Below the pieces are notes generated by a model. The model ran no database searches and was not told the origin of the DNA. It saw only the letters and a list, made by a program, of their open reading frames with translations. A stretch of DNA of 64,000 nt from Bordetella genomosp. 13 (GTDB lineage: Bacteria > Pseudomonadota > Gammaproteobacteria > Burkholderiales > Burkholderiaceae_B), in the NCBI RefSeq assembly GCF_002119665.1, contig NZ_CP021111.1:310001-374000 (forward strand). Reading direction: 5' to 3'. Position 1 is the stretch's first letter; every line of letters begins with the position of its first letter. This document shows positions 52,464 through 60,649 of this stretch, piece by piece. The position numbers and the translations under genes were made by a program.

Positions 52464-52906
52464 GCGGGATTTTCCTCGAGTTCTTTGACGAAGCCCATCG
52501 CGGCGGACACCAGGCCCTGGCGGAAATAGAAGCGCTGCGCCAGGGCGTTGGACAACGCCGTGTCCAGCACGAGCCGCGCGCAGCCCTCGCGGCGCGCGAT
52601 CGACTCCATCTCGCGCAGCAGCAGGGCGCCCCAGCGCTGACCGCGGCTGTGCGAGGCTGACACCAGGTCGTCCACGTACAGAAAGCGGCCGTACACCAGG
52701 TTCTCCTCCAGTCGGTATCCCGACAGCGCCACCGGCCGGCCGTCGCGCCAGGCGGCCATCAGGCGATAGCCCGAGCCGCGCATGCGCGCTACGCGGTCCA
52801 GGAAGTCGGCCTCGTCGCGCAGGCGGGGCCGCAGTTCGTGCATGACGGCGAAGCAGGCGCGCAGTTCCTCGAGTGTCTCGGCGTGGCGCAGGTCCGGTTC
52901 TTCCAT
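52460..52906 (-). CDS. GNAT-family acetyltransferase
   Basis: A 148-residue GNAT protein. Its core has LRACFAVMHELRPRL near the N-terminus and YVDDLVSASHSRGQRWGALLLREMESIA, where the acetyl-CoA pyrophosphate loop RGQRWGALL is slightly degenerate. The ATG at 52906 is the best supported; the much longer open frame upstream is antisense to the MocR gene. It is coupled to azoR by ATGA overlap. The substrate is unknown. Confidence 0.8.
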   Translation of the reverse strand: MEEPDLRHAETLEELRACFAVMHELRPRLRDEADFLDRVARMRGSGYRLMAAWRDGRPVALSGYRLEENLVYGRFLYVDDLVSASHSRGQRWGALLLREMESIARREGCARLVLDTALSNALAQRFYFRQGLVSAAMGFVKELEENPA

Positions 52907-52959
52907 ATCGTCGCTCGGTTGGGGGCGGCCCATGATGGGGCGCAGAGGTTCTTGATGGA

Positions 52960-52981
52960 GGCATCGTAGGGCTCCGATGCC
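52960..52981. promoter_or_regulatory. Inverted repeat in the GNAT/MocR promoter
   Basis: GGCATCG and CGATGCC flank an eight-base spacer, 40 bp before the mocR start and 54 bp from the GNAT start. It is a candidate site for the MocR regulator. Confidence 0.45.
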
Positions 52982-53020
52982 ATAATCGGAAGATCCATGA
53001 ACTGAACTTGCGACTAGGCC

Positions 53021-54457
53021 ATGATTTCCGCGCCCTTCGGCGACCTGCCGCCTCTGGATCCCGCCTGCGCCGAGCCCCTGTACCGGCAGGTCTACGCGCG
53101 CTTCTGTCATGCCATCGCGTCCGGGCTGCTGGAGCCGGGCCAACGCATTCCCTCCGCGCGGGCCCTGGCGTCCGAACTGGGCCTGGCGCGCGGCACTATC
53201 GAGACCGCGTATTCGCTGTTGTCCGCCGAGGGCTACGTGCAGGCGCGGGGCCAGGCCGGCACCGTGGTGGCGCCAGGCCTGCTGGGACGCGCGTCCATGC
53301 CGGCAGCGGCGCACGAGCCGCCCGCACTGGCGCCCTATGGCGCGGCGGGCGCCGCGGAACCGTTGCCCGAGGCGCCGCTGCCGTTCCAGATGGGCACGCC
53401 GGCGCTGGACGTATTCCCGCGCAAGATATGGGCTCGGCTGGGCGCGCGCTGCGTACGCGCCATGCAGCCGGCCGACATGATGTATCCGCCGCTGGCCGGC
53501 CTGCCCGCGTTGCGCACCGCCGTTGCGGCCTATCTGCAGGTGGCGCGCGGCATCGCGTGCACGCCGCGGCAGGTGATCGTCACTTCGGGCTATCGCAGCA
53601 CGCTGGACCTGATCGCGCGCACGTTGTTCAGGCAGGGCGACCGTGTATGGGTCGAAGATCCCGGCTTTCCGCCCACGCGCGATCTGCTGCGGCATTCCGG
53701 GCTGCGGCCCCATCCCGTGCCGGTGGACGGCGAGGGCATGGTGGTGTCGCATGGCCTGAAGACGGCGCCCAAGGCCCGGGGCGTGGTGATCACGCCGGCG
53801 CACCAGAGTCCGTTGTCCGTCTCGCTGTCGCTGCCGCGCAGGCAGGCGCTGCTCGATTGGGCGGGGCGCAGCGGCGCATGGATCGTCGAGGACGACTACG
53901 ACGGCGAGTATCGCTATGCCAGTCGGCCGCTGCCTGCCCTGAAAAGCCTGGACCGCGCGGGGCGAGTGCTTTATGCCGGCACATTCAGCAAGGTGCTGTT
54001 TCCGGCCATCCGGCTGGCCTACCTGGTGGTGCCGCAGGCGGAAGTGGAGCGCTTCGATCAGTCCACGCAGGCGGTGTGGGGCGGCAGCCCCGCGTTGATC
54101 CAGGCCGTGGTGGCCGCCTTCATCGAGCAGGGCCATTTCGCGCGCCACATCCAGCGCATGCGCAGGTTGTACGGCGAGCGCCGCAAGGCCGCGGCGGCCG
54201 GGCTGGAACGCGTGCTGCGACCGCATGCGCGCATCGAGCCGCAGCCGGGCGGCATGCACCTGATCATGCGCCTGTCCGGCGGCGTTTCGGACAGAGAGCT
54301 GGCGCAGCGCATGCGCGCCGACGGCATGTACGCCAATGCGCTGTCCGACTGGGCCATGCAGGCACCGGTCGAGCCCGGCCTGCTCCTGGGATTCACCAAC
54401 ATTGCTTCACAGGTCGAGGCGGAGCGCCTGGGCAGACGGATCCTGAATCTGCTCTAG
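53021..54457 (+). CDS. MocR/PdxR-type regulator (GntR-aminotransferase fusion)
   Basis: A 478-residue fusion. The N-terminal GntR winged helix has LYRQVYARFCHAIASGLLEPGQRIPS split over two helices, and the fold type I aminotransferase-like part begins at about 115. The PLP lysine is probably in AGTFSKVLFPAIRLAYLV, and EDDYDGEYRY is the MocR variant of the aspartate region. These regulators use PLP as an effector or cofactor sensor. The gene is divergent from the GNAT-azoR operon and codirectional with the AhpD-like gene 103 bp downstream. Confidence 0.92.
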   Translation: MISAPFGDLPPLDPACAEPLYRQVYARFCHAIASGLLEPGQRIPSARALASELGLARGTIETAYSLLSAEGYVQARGQAGTVVAPGLLGRASMPAAAHEPPALAPYGAAGAAEPLPEAPLPFQMGTPALDVFPRKIWARLGARCVRAMQPADMMYPPLAGLPALRTAVAAYLQVARGIACTPRQVIVTSGYRSTLDLIARTLFRQGDRVWVEDPGFPPTRDLLRHSGLRPHPVPVDGEGMVVSHGLKTAPKARGVVITPAHQSPLSVSLSLPRRQALLDWAGRSGAWIVEDDYDGEYRYASRPLPALKSLDRAGRVLYAGTFSKVLFPAIRLAYLVVPQAEVERFDQSTQAVWGGSPALIQAVVAAFIEQGHFARHIQRMRRLYGERRKAAAAGLERVLRPHARIEPQPGGMHLIMRLSGGVSDRELAQRMRADGMYANALSDWAMQAPVEPGLLLGFTNIASQVEAERLGRRILNLL

Positions 54458-54560
54458 CGCGCCGCATGGCCCATTCGAAGAGGCGATTCTTGGCTCTTGG
54501 CCTGCGCACGCCGCGGCTGCATCATGGCTGCATTGTCGCCACCCCGAAACAGGAGTCACC

Positions 54561-55016
54561 ATGAGTCATCGCATCGACCACGCCAAGGCCGCCCCGGATG
54601 CGTTTCGTGCTTTCGTCAGCGTGCACAGCTATCTGCAGGACTGCAGCATTCCGCTGGTCCTCATCGACCTGGTCTACCTGCGCGTGTCGCAGATCAACGG
54701 CTGCGCATACTGCATCGACAAACATTCCGCCGACCTGATGAAGCAGGGCATGTCCGTTTCCAAGCTGCTGCTGGTGCCCGTCTGGCGCGAGGCCGAGTCG
54801 CTGTTCGACGAACGCGAGCGCGCCGCGTTGGCCTGGGCCGAGTCGCTGACCAACCTGCCGCAGACCGGCGCGCCGGATGCCGACTACGAGGCGGTGGCGG
54901 CGGTGTTCAACGAGCGCGAACTTGCCGACCTGTCGTATGCCATCGCGTTGATGAACGGCATGAACCGGCTGGGCGTGGGGTTCCGCAAGACACCGGCCGC
55001 CGCCCAGGCGGCCTAG
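54561..55016 (+). CDS. AhpD-like carboxymuconolactone decarboxylase-family protein
   Basis: A 151-residue all-helical protein with the redox pair C-x-x-C in INGCAYCIDKHS, as in AhpD-type peroxidases. AGGAG lies close before the ATG. It probably detoxifies peroxides. Its stop (55014-55016) overlaps the convergent alcohol dehydrogenase stop by 4 bases, so there is no terminator between them. Confidence 0.88.
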   Translation: MSHRIDHAKAAPDAFRAFVSVHSYLQDCSIPLVLIDLVYLRVSQINGCAYCIDKHSADLMKQGMSVSKLLLVPVWREAESLFDERERAALAWAESLTNLPQTGAPDADYEAVAAVFNERELADLSYAIALMNGMNRLGVGFRKTPAAAQAA

Positions 55017-56020
55017 AAACCTTCCATCACGATCTTGCCGCGCGCCAGGCCGCTTTCCAGGCGCGCGTGGGCGCGCCGCATATTGGCCACGTCGATCTTG
55101 CCGTAGTGATCGCCCATCGTGGTGCGCAGCACGCCGCTGTCCACTAGCGCGGCCACGCGTTCCAGGATGTCGTGCTGGCGCTGCATGTCGTCCGTCTCGA
55201 ACATCGGGCGCGTGAACATGAATTCCCAGTGCAGCGAGGCCGACTTGCGTTTGAGCGGCATGGCGTCCAGCGACTCGGGATCGTCGATCAGCGCCAGGCG
55301 GCCCTGCGGGGCCAGGGCTTGCACGAGCTGCGCATAGTGGCGCTCGGTGTGCGTCAGGCTGGCGACGTACCGCACCTGGTTGACGTTGATGCGAGCCAGT
55401 TCCTCGGTCAGCGGCTTGCGATGATCGACGACGTGATGCGCGCCCAGCTGCTGCACCCAGTCGCGCGTCTCCTCGCGCGAGGCGGTTCCGATCACCGTCA
55501 GGCCGGTCAGGCGCCGCGCCAGCTGTACCAGGATCGATCCCACGCCGCCGGCCGCGCCGACCACCAGCAGGGTGTCCCCCGCGCCGCCGTTCTCCGGCAC
55601 GCCGAGGCGGTCGAACAGCAGTTCCCAGGCGGTCAGCGAGGTCAGCGGCAATGCCGCCGCCTCGGCGTCGGATAGGCTCGTCGGCTTGTGGCCCGCGATG
55701 CGCTCATCCACGACGCTGTATTCGGCGTGATTGCCGGGGCGTGTGAGCGAGCCCGCGTAATACACGGTGTCGCCGGGCTTGAACAAGGTGACGTCGCTGC
55801 CCACCTGTTCGACGGTGCCCACCGCGTCCCAGCCCAGGATGCGGGCGCCCTCAGTCGGAAAGAACGCGCGTACCTTGGTGTCCACGGGATTGACCGCGAC
55901 GGCCCGCACGGCGACCAGCAGGTCGCGCGGGCCCGGCGCGGGCGCGGGCAATTCGTGCAGGTCGAGCGACCGCGGGTCGTCCAGCGGCAATGCGTGGTGG
56001 GTGTAGGCAATGGCTTTCAT
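55013..56020 (-). CDS. Zinc-type alcohol dehydrogenase / quinone oxidoreductase
   Basis: A 335-residue MDR-family protein of the ZADH subgroup. Early residues MKAIAYTHHALPLDDPRSL and AVNPVDTKVR and the NAD(P)H loop VGAAGGVGSILVQLA are visible. No structural zinc cysteines are present, so it is the zinc-free quinone reductase form despite usual database naming. An AT-rich inverted repeat lies about 110 bp upstream, and a possible remnant of a regulator follows it. The likely role is the reduction of quinones or enals. Confidence 0.9.
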   Translation of the reverse strand: MKAIAYTHHALPLDDPRSLDLHELPAPAPGPRDLLVAVRAVAVNPVDTKVRAFFPTEGARILGWDAVGTVEQVGSDVTLFKPGDTVYYAGSLTRPGNHAEYSVVDERIAGHKPTSLSDAEAAALPLTSLTAWELLFDRLGVPENGGAGDTLLVVGAAGGVGSILVQLARRLTGLTVIGTASREETRDWVQQLGAHHVVDHRKPLTEELARINVNQVRYVASLTHTERHYAQLVQALAPQGRLALIDDPESLDAMPLKRKSASLHWEFMFTRPMFETDDMQRQHDILERVAALVDSGVLRTTMGDHYGKIDVANMRRAHARLESGLARGKIVMEGF

Positions 56021-56126
56021 GGCAGTGGTCCTGAGGAAGTAAGGGCGGGCCGCGGTGTGCGGCCCGTGCTGACTGCCATGTTGCCCTTTGCCGGACCGGC
56101 CGGAAAGCATCCCGATCCGGCAACAC

Positions 56127-56145
56127 TTTCACTGTGGAAGTGAAA
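56127..56145. promoter_or_regulatory. Operator-like inverted repeat
   Basis: TTTCACT and AGTGAAA flank a five-base spacer, upstream of the dehydrogenase. The perfect 7-bp arms and AT-rich context suggest a regulator site, but no intact regulator gene is adjacent on that side. Confidence 0.5.
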
Positions 56146-56220
56146 ATGGTCAGTGCCGCGATGACGCAAGGCGCTCGCGGCCGCCGCGCAGGCCGAGGTC
56201 CTTGCACGTCGGGACGCAGG

Positions 56221-56625
56221 TCAGCGGACGCCGCCGCCCTGCTGTCGCTGCTGCACCATCGCCATCACGCGTTGCTGCAGCTGCGGATCCTGCTGGATCG
56301 CCTGGCTGATGCCATTGAACTCGTCGACGGTCATGCCGTCGGCGTTCACCGCGCGGACCATCTTCTCGTCCGCTTCCTTCAGCAATTGCTCGCGCGACGC
56401 GTCGTTGGACGCGGCTTGCACGCGAGGACGGTATTCGTCCGCTACCAGCGCGACTTTCTGCGACGCGCCGGCGAACTTCTGCAGTTGCGCCTCGGACGGC
56501 TGGACTGCGGCTTGCGGCTGCTGGGGCGTCTCGCTGGGCGTTGCTGCGCTTTGAGCCATCGCGGGGGCGACGGTCAGGCCGGCGGCCAGGATGGCTGCCG
56601 ACAAGAGGGCTTTGGTTCGCTGCAT
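56221..56625 (-). CDS. DUF4168 exported protein
   Basis: A 134-residue secreted protein with a signal peptide ending AMA-Q near residue 24. The mature part is helical and Gln-rich, with LQKFAGASQKVALVADEY and MTVDEFNGISQAIQQDPQL as in DUF4168 (PF13767). AAGGAG precedes the ATG by 5 bases. The function is unknown; members are small periplasmic proteins often linked to envelope stress. Confidence 0.85.
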   Translation of the reverse strand: MQRTKALLSAAILAAGLTVAPAMAQSAATPSETPQQPQAAVQPSEAQLQKFAGASQKVALVADEYRPRVQAASNDASREQLLKEADEKMVRAVNADGMTVDEFNGISQAIQQDPQLQQRVMAMVQQRQQGGGVR

Positions 56626-56796
56626 GAGAGCTCCTTATGCGTTACGTGCTCGGCCTTTCATGGTCGCAAGCGATGGCCACCGGTTCAAGTTTCGCGATGT
56701 TTGCGCATGTGTCCGCGAGGGGGCGGACGCGTCGCATCGAGGGACTTTCAGGGGGCGATGCGGCAGTGCGGCAATGCCCGCTTGCATTTCGGAACA

Positions 56797-57273
56797 TCAA
56801 AAATGCGGATCGGCGGCGAACACGGCATGCAGCCCCTGACGACACCCCTCGCGCACGCGGGCAACGCCATACCGCACGATGGCCCGATAGGCGCCGCGCG
56901 ATCCCTGGACCTGGCGTGCGCCGGCCGCGATCAGCACGGCGTCGCCTCGCTGCAAAGGCGATACCATCGGCCGGGACTGCATGCGCGGGCGCTGCTCGGT
57001 CATGACGATTTCCCCGCCGGAGAACGCGTGCGCATCGCACAGCAGCGCGACGAGGACCAGCGCATGCCCTTCGTCCGGCGCTTCATCGCAGGCCAAGGGC
57101 TGGCACTCGTCCTTGACCAGGCGCGTCAGTTCAAACCATGGCTCGGGGTCGCGCAACAGTTGCCCGCATCGGGCGGCGCTGAACAAGGCCGGCAGCGGGG
57201 CATGGCCCTCGGCGTCCAGCGAGGCGCGTACTTGCGCCAGGTTGCGGCCGCGCAGCAGCTCGGCCAGCCTCAC
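56797..57273 (-). CDS. 2OG oxygenase-like protein lacking iron ligands
   Basis: A 158-residue protein starting at GTG 57273, which overlaps the Ada stop (GTGA). It resembles the Oxygenase-NA-type protein at 59095-59787: compare FSGGEIVMTEQ here with FQGGELMLTEQ there, PLQRGDAVLIA with PLQQGDGVVFA, and YGVARVREGCRQGLHAVF with HGVSRLHEGSRHTLGIIF. The middle section with the iron-binding HxD is absent, and the distal His pair is replaced by GA (A116-A120 region). It is therefore unlikely to be a working dioxygenase and may be a partner, regulator or decaying copy. Confidence 0.7.
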   Translation of the reverse strand: MRLAELLRGRNLAQVRASLDAEGHAPLPALFSAARCGQLLRDPEPWFELTRLVKDECQPLACDEAPDEGHALVLVALLCDAHAFSGGEIVMTEQRPRMQSRPMVSPLQRGDAVLIAAGARQVQGSRGAYRAIVRYGVARVREGCRQGLHAVFAADPHF

Positions 57274-58343
57274 GCGGGCTCCTCGCGATCCAGCAGTTCG
57301 CGCTTGCGCGCCACGCCCCACCGATATCCCGACAGCGCGCCGTCGCTGCGCACCACGCGATGGCAGGGTATGGCCACGGCGAGCCTGTTGCTGCCGCAGG
57401 CCTGCGCGACCGCGCGTACCGCGCCGGGGCTGCCGATGCGTTGCGCGATCTCGGCATAGCTTGCGGTGCGGCCCGCGGGAATGTCGCGCAGCGCCTGCCA
57501 CACGCGTTCCTGGAATGCCGTGCCGCGCACGTCCAGCGGCAGGTTCAAGCCGCGCGACGGCTGTTCGACCAGGCCCACCACCTGCGCGACTACCTGCTCG
57601 AAGTCCGCGTCGCCGCCGATCAGCGTGGCCTTGGGGAACTGGTCTTGCAGCTCGCGCACCAGCGCGTCGGGATCGTCGCCCAGCAGGATCGCGCATACGC
57701 CGCGCGGGCTTTGCGCCACCAGTATGGCGCCCAGGCTGCATTGCCCCACGGCGAAGCGGATTTCGGTATTGCTGCCGCCGGCACGGTAGTCGCTGGGCCG
57801 CATGCCCAGCATGCGGTCGGCGCGCTCATAGAAGCGGCTGTTGGAATTGAAGCCCGCGTCGTAGATGGCCTGCGTGATGGTGGCGTCCGCCCGGCCCAGC
57901 CGCGCGCGCATGCGGCGGCCGACGTGCGCGGCCGCATAGGCCTTGGGGGTGAGGCCCGTCTCGGCCTTGAACACGCGATGGAAGTGATAGGGGCTCATGC
58001 CGGCGCGCGCGGCCAGTTCGTCCAGCGTGGGCGGCGTCTCGGCCTGTTCGATGTAGCGGCAGCTGTCGGCCACCAGAGCGGACTGGCGCTGTGCCGACTC
58101 GGTGCGGTCCGGCGCCGCGCGGCGGCTGGGCCGATAGCCCGCGGCTTCCGCGGCCTCGGCCGTATCGAAGAATTCCACGTTCTCGGGCCGCGGCAGCCTG
58201 GCGGCGCTGCTGGGCCGCGCATAGATGCCCGTGGTCTTGACGGCATAGACGAACTGCGTGTCCGCCGCGCGATCGCGTGCGCGCACGGCGGCCCAGCGCG
58301 GGTCGCGTTCGATCGTGTCGACAGGAGCGGAGGGGCTCGGCAT
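57270..58343 (-). CDS. ada: Ada-type methyltransferase/regulator with altered N-domain
   Basis: A 357-residue Ada homologue (the ATG at 58343 has GGAA 6 bases upstream; 58433 is an alternative). The order is Ada N-domain (20-80), AraC HTH (90-190) and O6-alkylguanine methyltransferase (195-357). The methyltransferase is intact: AVAIPCHRVVR with C327, and AVAQACGSN. In the N-domain, however, all four zinc cysteines are replaced: A42 and S46 in TTGIYARPSS, S73 and A76 in GYRPSRRAA. In E. coli Ada, C38 takes the methyl group from phosphotriesters and switches on transcription, so sensing must work differently or be lost. It is third in the alkylation operon. Confidence 0.9.
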   Translation of the reverse strand: MPSPSAPVDTIERDPRWAAVRARDRAADTQFVYAVKTTGIYARPSSAARLPRPENVEFFDTAEAAEAAGYRPSRRAAPDRTESAQRQSALVADSCRYIEQAETPPTLDELAARAGMSPYHFHRVFKAETGLTPKAYAAAHVGRRMRARLGRADATITQAIYDAGFNSNSRFYERADRMLGMRPSDYRAGGSNTEIRFAVGQCSLGAILVAQSPRGVCAILLGDDPDALVRELQDQFPKATLIGGDADFEQVVAQVVGLVEQPSRGLNLPLDVRGTAFQERVWQALRDIPAGRTASYAEIAQRIGSPGAVRAVAQACGSNRLAVAIPCHRVVRSDGALSGYRWGVARKRELLDREEPA

Positions 58344-58438
58344 GGCGGTTCCGGAAGAGGGCGGTGTCTGTTCGACTACTGTAGTGCGCCGCTCGAGGGT
58401 GGGCACTCCGGCGCTTGCGGTCGAATTCGGCATGGCGG

Positions 58439-59089
58439 TCAGCGTGCGCGCCTGAACGTGAAGTTGATCCGCAGCCGGCCCAGCTCGGGGTGTTCGGCTT
58501 CCTTCACGGGCAGCACGCCGTGATACCGCAGGCGGTCCACGCCGCCCCACACCACCACGTCGCCATGGAACACCGGCACCCGCTGCGTGGGATCCGTGCG
58601 GCGCAGGCCGCCGAACACGAACGTGGCCGGGATGCCAAGGGAAACGGACACGATGGGTTCGCCCAGGTCGTTCTCGTCGCGGTCCTGATGCAGCGTCAGG
58701 CGCGCGCCCGGCACGTAGTGATTGACCAGGCAGGCGTCCGGCGCGAAGCCCGGATGGCCCGCCTGCGCGGCGGCGGCCTGCGCAAGTTCCAGGAAGACCG
58801 CAGGCATGGGCGGCCAGGGCTTGCCGGTGTCCGGGTCGTGAGCTGTATAGCGGTAGCCGTCGCGGCTGGACGTCCAGCCCAGTTGCCCGCAATTGCTCAA
58901 CGCCACCGACATGGTGCGGCCGCCCGGGGTGACCAGATGCCTCGCCGGCGCGGCCTGCTGGATGGCGCGCAGCTCGGGCAGCAGGCGGGGCACGTAGTCC
59001 AGCGCGAAGCCGCGCAGCACATACGCTTCGGGGCCGAGCGCCTCGCGGCGTCCGGGTTGCGGGGACTCGAACCAGTCGGCAAACAACAT
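58439..59089 (-). CDS. alkB: AlkB DNA/RNA oxidative demethylase
   Basis: A 216-residue AlkB. The double-stranded barrel has iron ligands H134 and D136 (LTLHQDRDE) and H190 (RYHGVLP), the 2OG-binding arginines R207 and R213 (LRINFTFR), and VNHYVPGARL plus the SVSLGIPATFVFGG strand. It removes 1-methyladenine and 3-methylcytosine lesions using 2-oxoglutarate, oxygen and iron. It is 5 bp downstream of the Oxygenase-NA gene and upstream of ada. The ribosome site is weak, suggesting coupled translation. Confidence 0.93.
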   Translation of the reverse strand: MLFADWFESPQPGRREALGPEAYVLRGFALDYVPRLLPELRAIQQAAPARHLVTPGGRTMSVALSNCGQLGWTSSRDGYRYTAHDPDTGKPWPPMPAVFLELAQAAAAQAGHPGFAPDACLVNHYVPGARLTLHQDRDENDLGEPIVSVSLGIPATFVFGGLRRTDPTQRVPVFHGDVVVWGGVDRLRYHGVLPVKEAEHPELGRLRINFTFRRAR

Positions 59090-59094
59090 GGCGA

Positions 59095-59787
59095 TCAGAG
59101 CGCGTCGTGAAAGATGATGCCCAATGTGTGGCGGCTGCCTTCGTGCAGGCGGCTGACGCCGTGCCGCATCGAGGCGCGGCGACTGCCGCGCGCGCCCGGC
59201 ACGGGCCGGTGATGCACGGCGAACACCACGCCGTCGCCCTGTTGCAGCGGCACGACCTCGGCGCGTGCCGGCTGGCCCGCGCACTGCTCGGTCAGCATTA
59301 GCTCGCCGCCCTGGAAGTCGCGTTCGGGCCGGGACAACAGAATGGCCACCTGCAGCGGAAATACCCAGTCGCCATACAGGTCCTGGTGCAGGCAATTGTA
59401 GTCGCCGGGTCCGTAGCGCAGGATCAGGGGCGTGGGCCGCTGCTGGCCGGCCGCGTGACAGGCCAGCAGGTATTCGGCATGCGTGGCGGGATAGCGCGCG
59501 GGCAGTCGCAGCTGCGCGTTCCAGCGGTTGGCGATCGGCGCCAGCAAGGGATACAGGGACTGGCGCAGCCGCTGCACTGGCCGCGGCAGCGGATAGGCGT
59601 AATAGCGATACTCGCCGCTGCCGAAGCCGTGCCGCTTCATCACGATGCGCGACCGATACAGCGCCTCGTCGTCGTAGCGCGCCGCCAGCGCATCGCAGAC
59701 GGCCTCGTCCAGCAGATTGGGCAGGATCGCATGGCCATGCAGGTCCAGCTCGCGCTCCAGCCCGGGCGGAATGGCGGGAATGTCCAT
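59095..59787 (-). CDS. 2OG-Fe(II) oxygenase, Oxygenase-NA type
   Basis: A 230-residue dioxygenase of the family described as acting on damaged DNA (PF09859). Iron ligands are H134 and D136 in YNCLHQDLYGD and H192/H193 in FAVHHRPV; a 2OG-binding arginine follows near R208. It is the first gene of the operon with alkB, ada and the shorter oxygenase-like protein, consistent with an additional alkylation repair activity. The substrate is unknown. Confidence 0.85.
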   Translation of the reverse strand: MDIPAIPPGLERELDLHGHAILPNLLDEAVCDALAARYDDEALYRSRIVMKRHGFGSGEYRYYAYPLPRPVQRLRQSLYPLLAPIANRWNAQLRLPARYPATHAEYLLACHAAGQQRPTPLILRYGPGDYNCLHQDLYGDWVFPLQVAILLSRPERDFQGGELMLTEQCAGQPARAEVVPLQQGDGVVFAVHHRPVPGARGSRRASMRHGVSRLHEGSRHTLGIIFHDAL

Positions 59788-59851
59788 GCACCGAGTCTAG
59801 CGCCGCGCGCGCGCAGGCACACTCCGGGACTTGCGGCCGAATTCCGCCGGC

Positions 59852-60649
59852 TCAGTTCCCGTCGCGCGGCAGCACCAGCAGCTTGCCGGGCAGCCGCGGA
59901 TGCGGCAGCACGTCGGCGTCGATGTCGTACACCTGGCGCAGCAGTGCCGATGTCAGTACCGCGGCCGGTTCGCCTTCGGCCACCGAAGTGCCTTCGGCCA
60001 GCAGCACGAGGCGGTCGCACCAGCGGGCCGCCAGGTTGATGTCGTGCACGATCACCAGCACGCCCAGGCCGTCTTCGTGAGCCAGTCTCCAGACGGTGCG
60101 CAGCAGTTCCACCTGGTGCTTGGGGTCCAGGCTGGAGATCGGCTCGTCCAGCAGCAGATACGGCGGCGGACCCTGGCGCGCGGCGGCGCGGCACTGGGCC
60201 AGCACACGCGCGAACTGCACGCGCTGCTGTTCGCCGCCCGACAGTTCGGGATAGCGGCGCGTCGCCAGATGCGGCACGCCGGCGTGTTCCAGCGCCTCGT
60301 CGATCAAGGCGCCGACCGTGTCCGGACCCAGTTCGGGAAAGGGATAGGCGCCCATGGAGACCACGTCGCGCACGCCCAGGTCGAAGGTCAGCGAAGGCGT
60401 CTGCGGCAGCACGGCGCGGCGGCGCGCCTGCTTGCGCGCGGGCAGGTCGATCAGGTCGGCGCCGTCGATGGCGACGCGCCCGGACGCGGGACGCAGTTCG
60501 CCGGCCAGCGCGGCAAGCAGCGTGGACTTGCCCGCGCCGTTGGCCCCCAGCAGGCCCAGCACGCTGCCAGGGCGGATCGTCAACGACACGCCCGTGAGCA
60601 CCAGCGCCGTGCCGCGCCGGACGTCGAGGTGGTCGGCCTGCAGTGTCAT
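59852..60649 (-). CDS. hmuV: Haemin ABC transporter ATPase
   Basis: A 265-residue ABC ATPase. Walker A is GANGAGKST at about 35-43, the signature is ELSGGEQQRVQFAR, and Walker B is YLLLDEPISSLD. The start (ATG 60649) shares one base with the hmuU stop. It powers haem import through HmuU. The assignment to haem rather than vitamin B12 or siderophore rests on the neighbouring hmuS and hmuT genes. The equivalent Bordetella name is bhuV. Confidence 0.92.
   Translation of the reverse strand: MTLQADHLDVRRGTALVLTGVSLTIRPGSVLGLLGANGAGKSTLLAALAGELRPASGRVAIDGADLIDLPARKQARRRAVLPQTPSLTFDLGVRDVVSMGAYPFPELGPDTVGALIDEALEHAGVPHLATRRYPELSGGEQQRVQFARVLAQCRAAARQGPPPYLLLDEPISSLDPKHQVELLRTVWRLAHEDGLGVLVIVHDINLAARWCDRLVLLAEGTSVAEGEPAAVLTSALLRQVYDIDADVLPHPRLPGKLLVLPRDGN

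Noticed and set aside
53021..54259. Long upstream extension of the GNAT frame on the minus strand
   Set aside because: It is antisense to the well-supported MocR gene; only the last 148 codons (from 52906) look like a GNAT protein.
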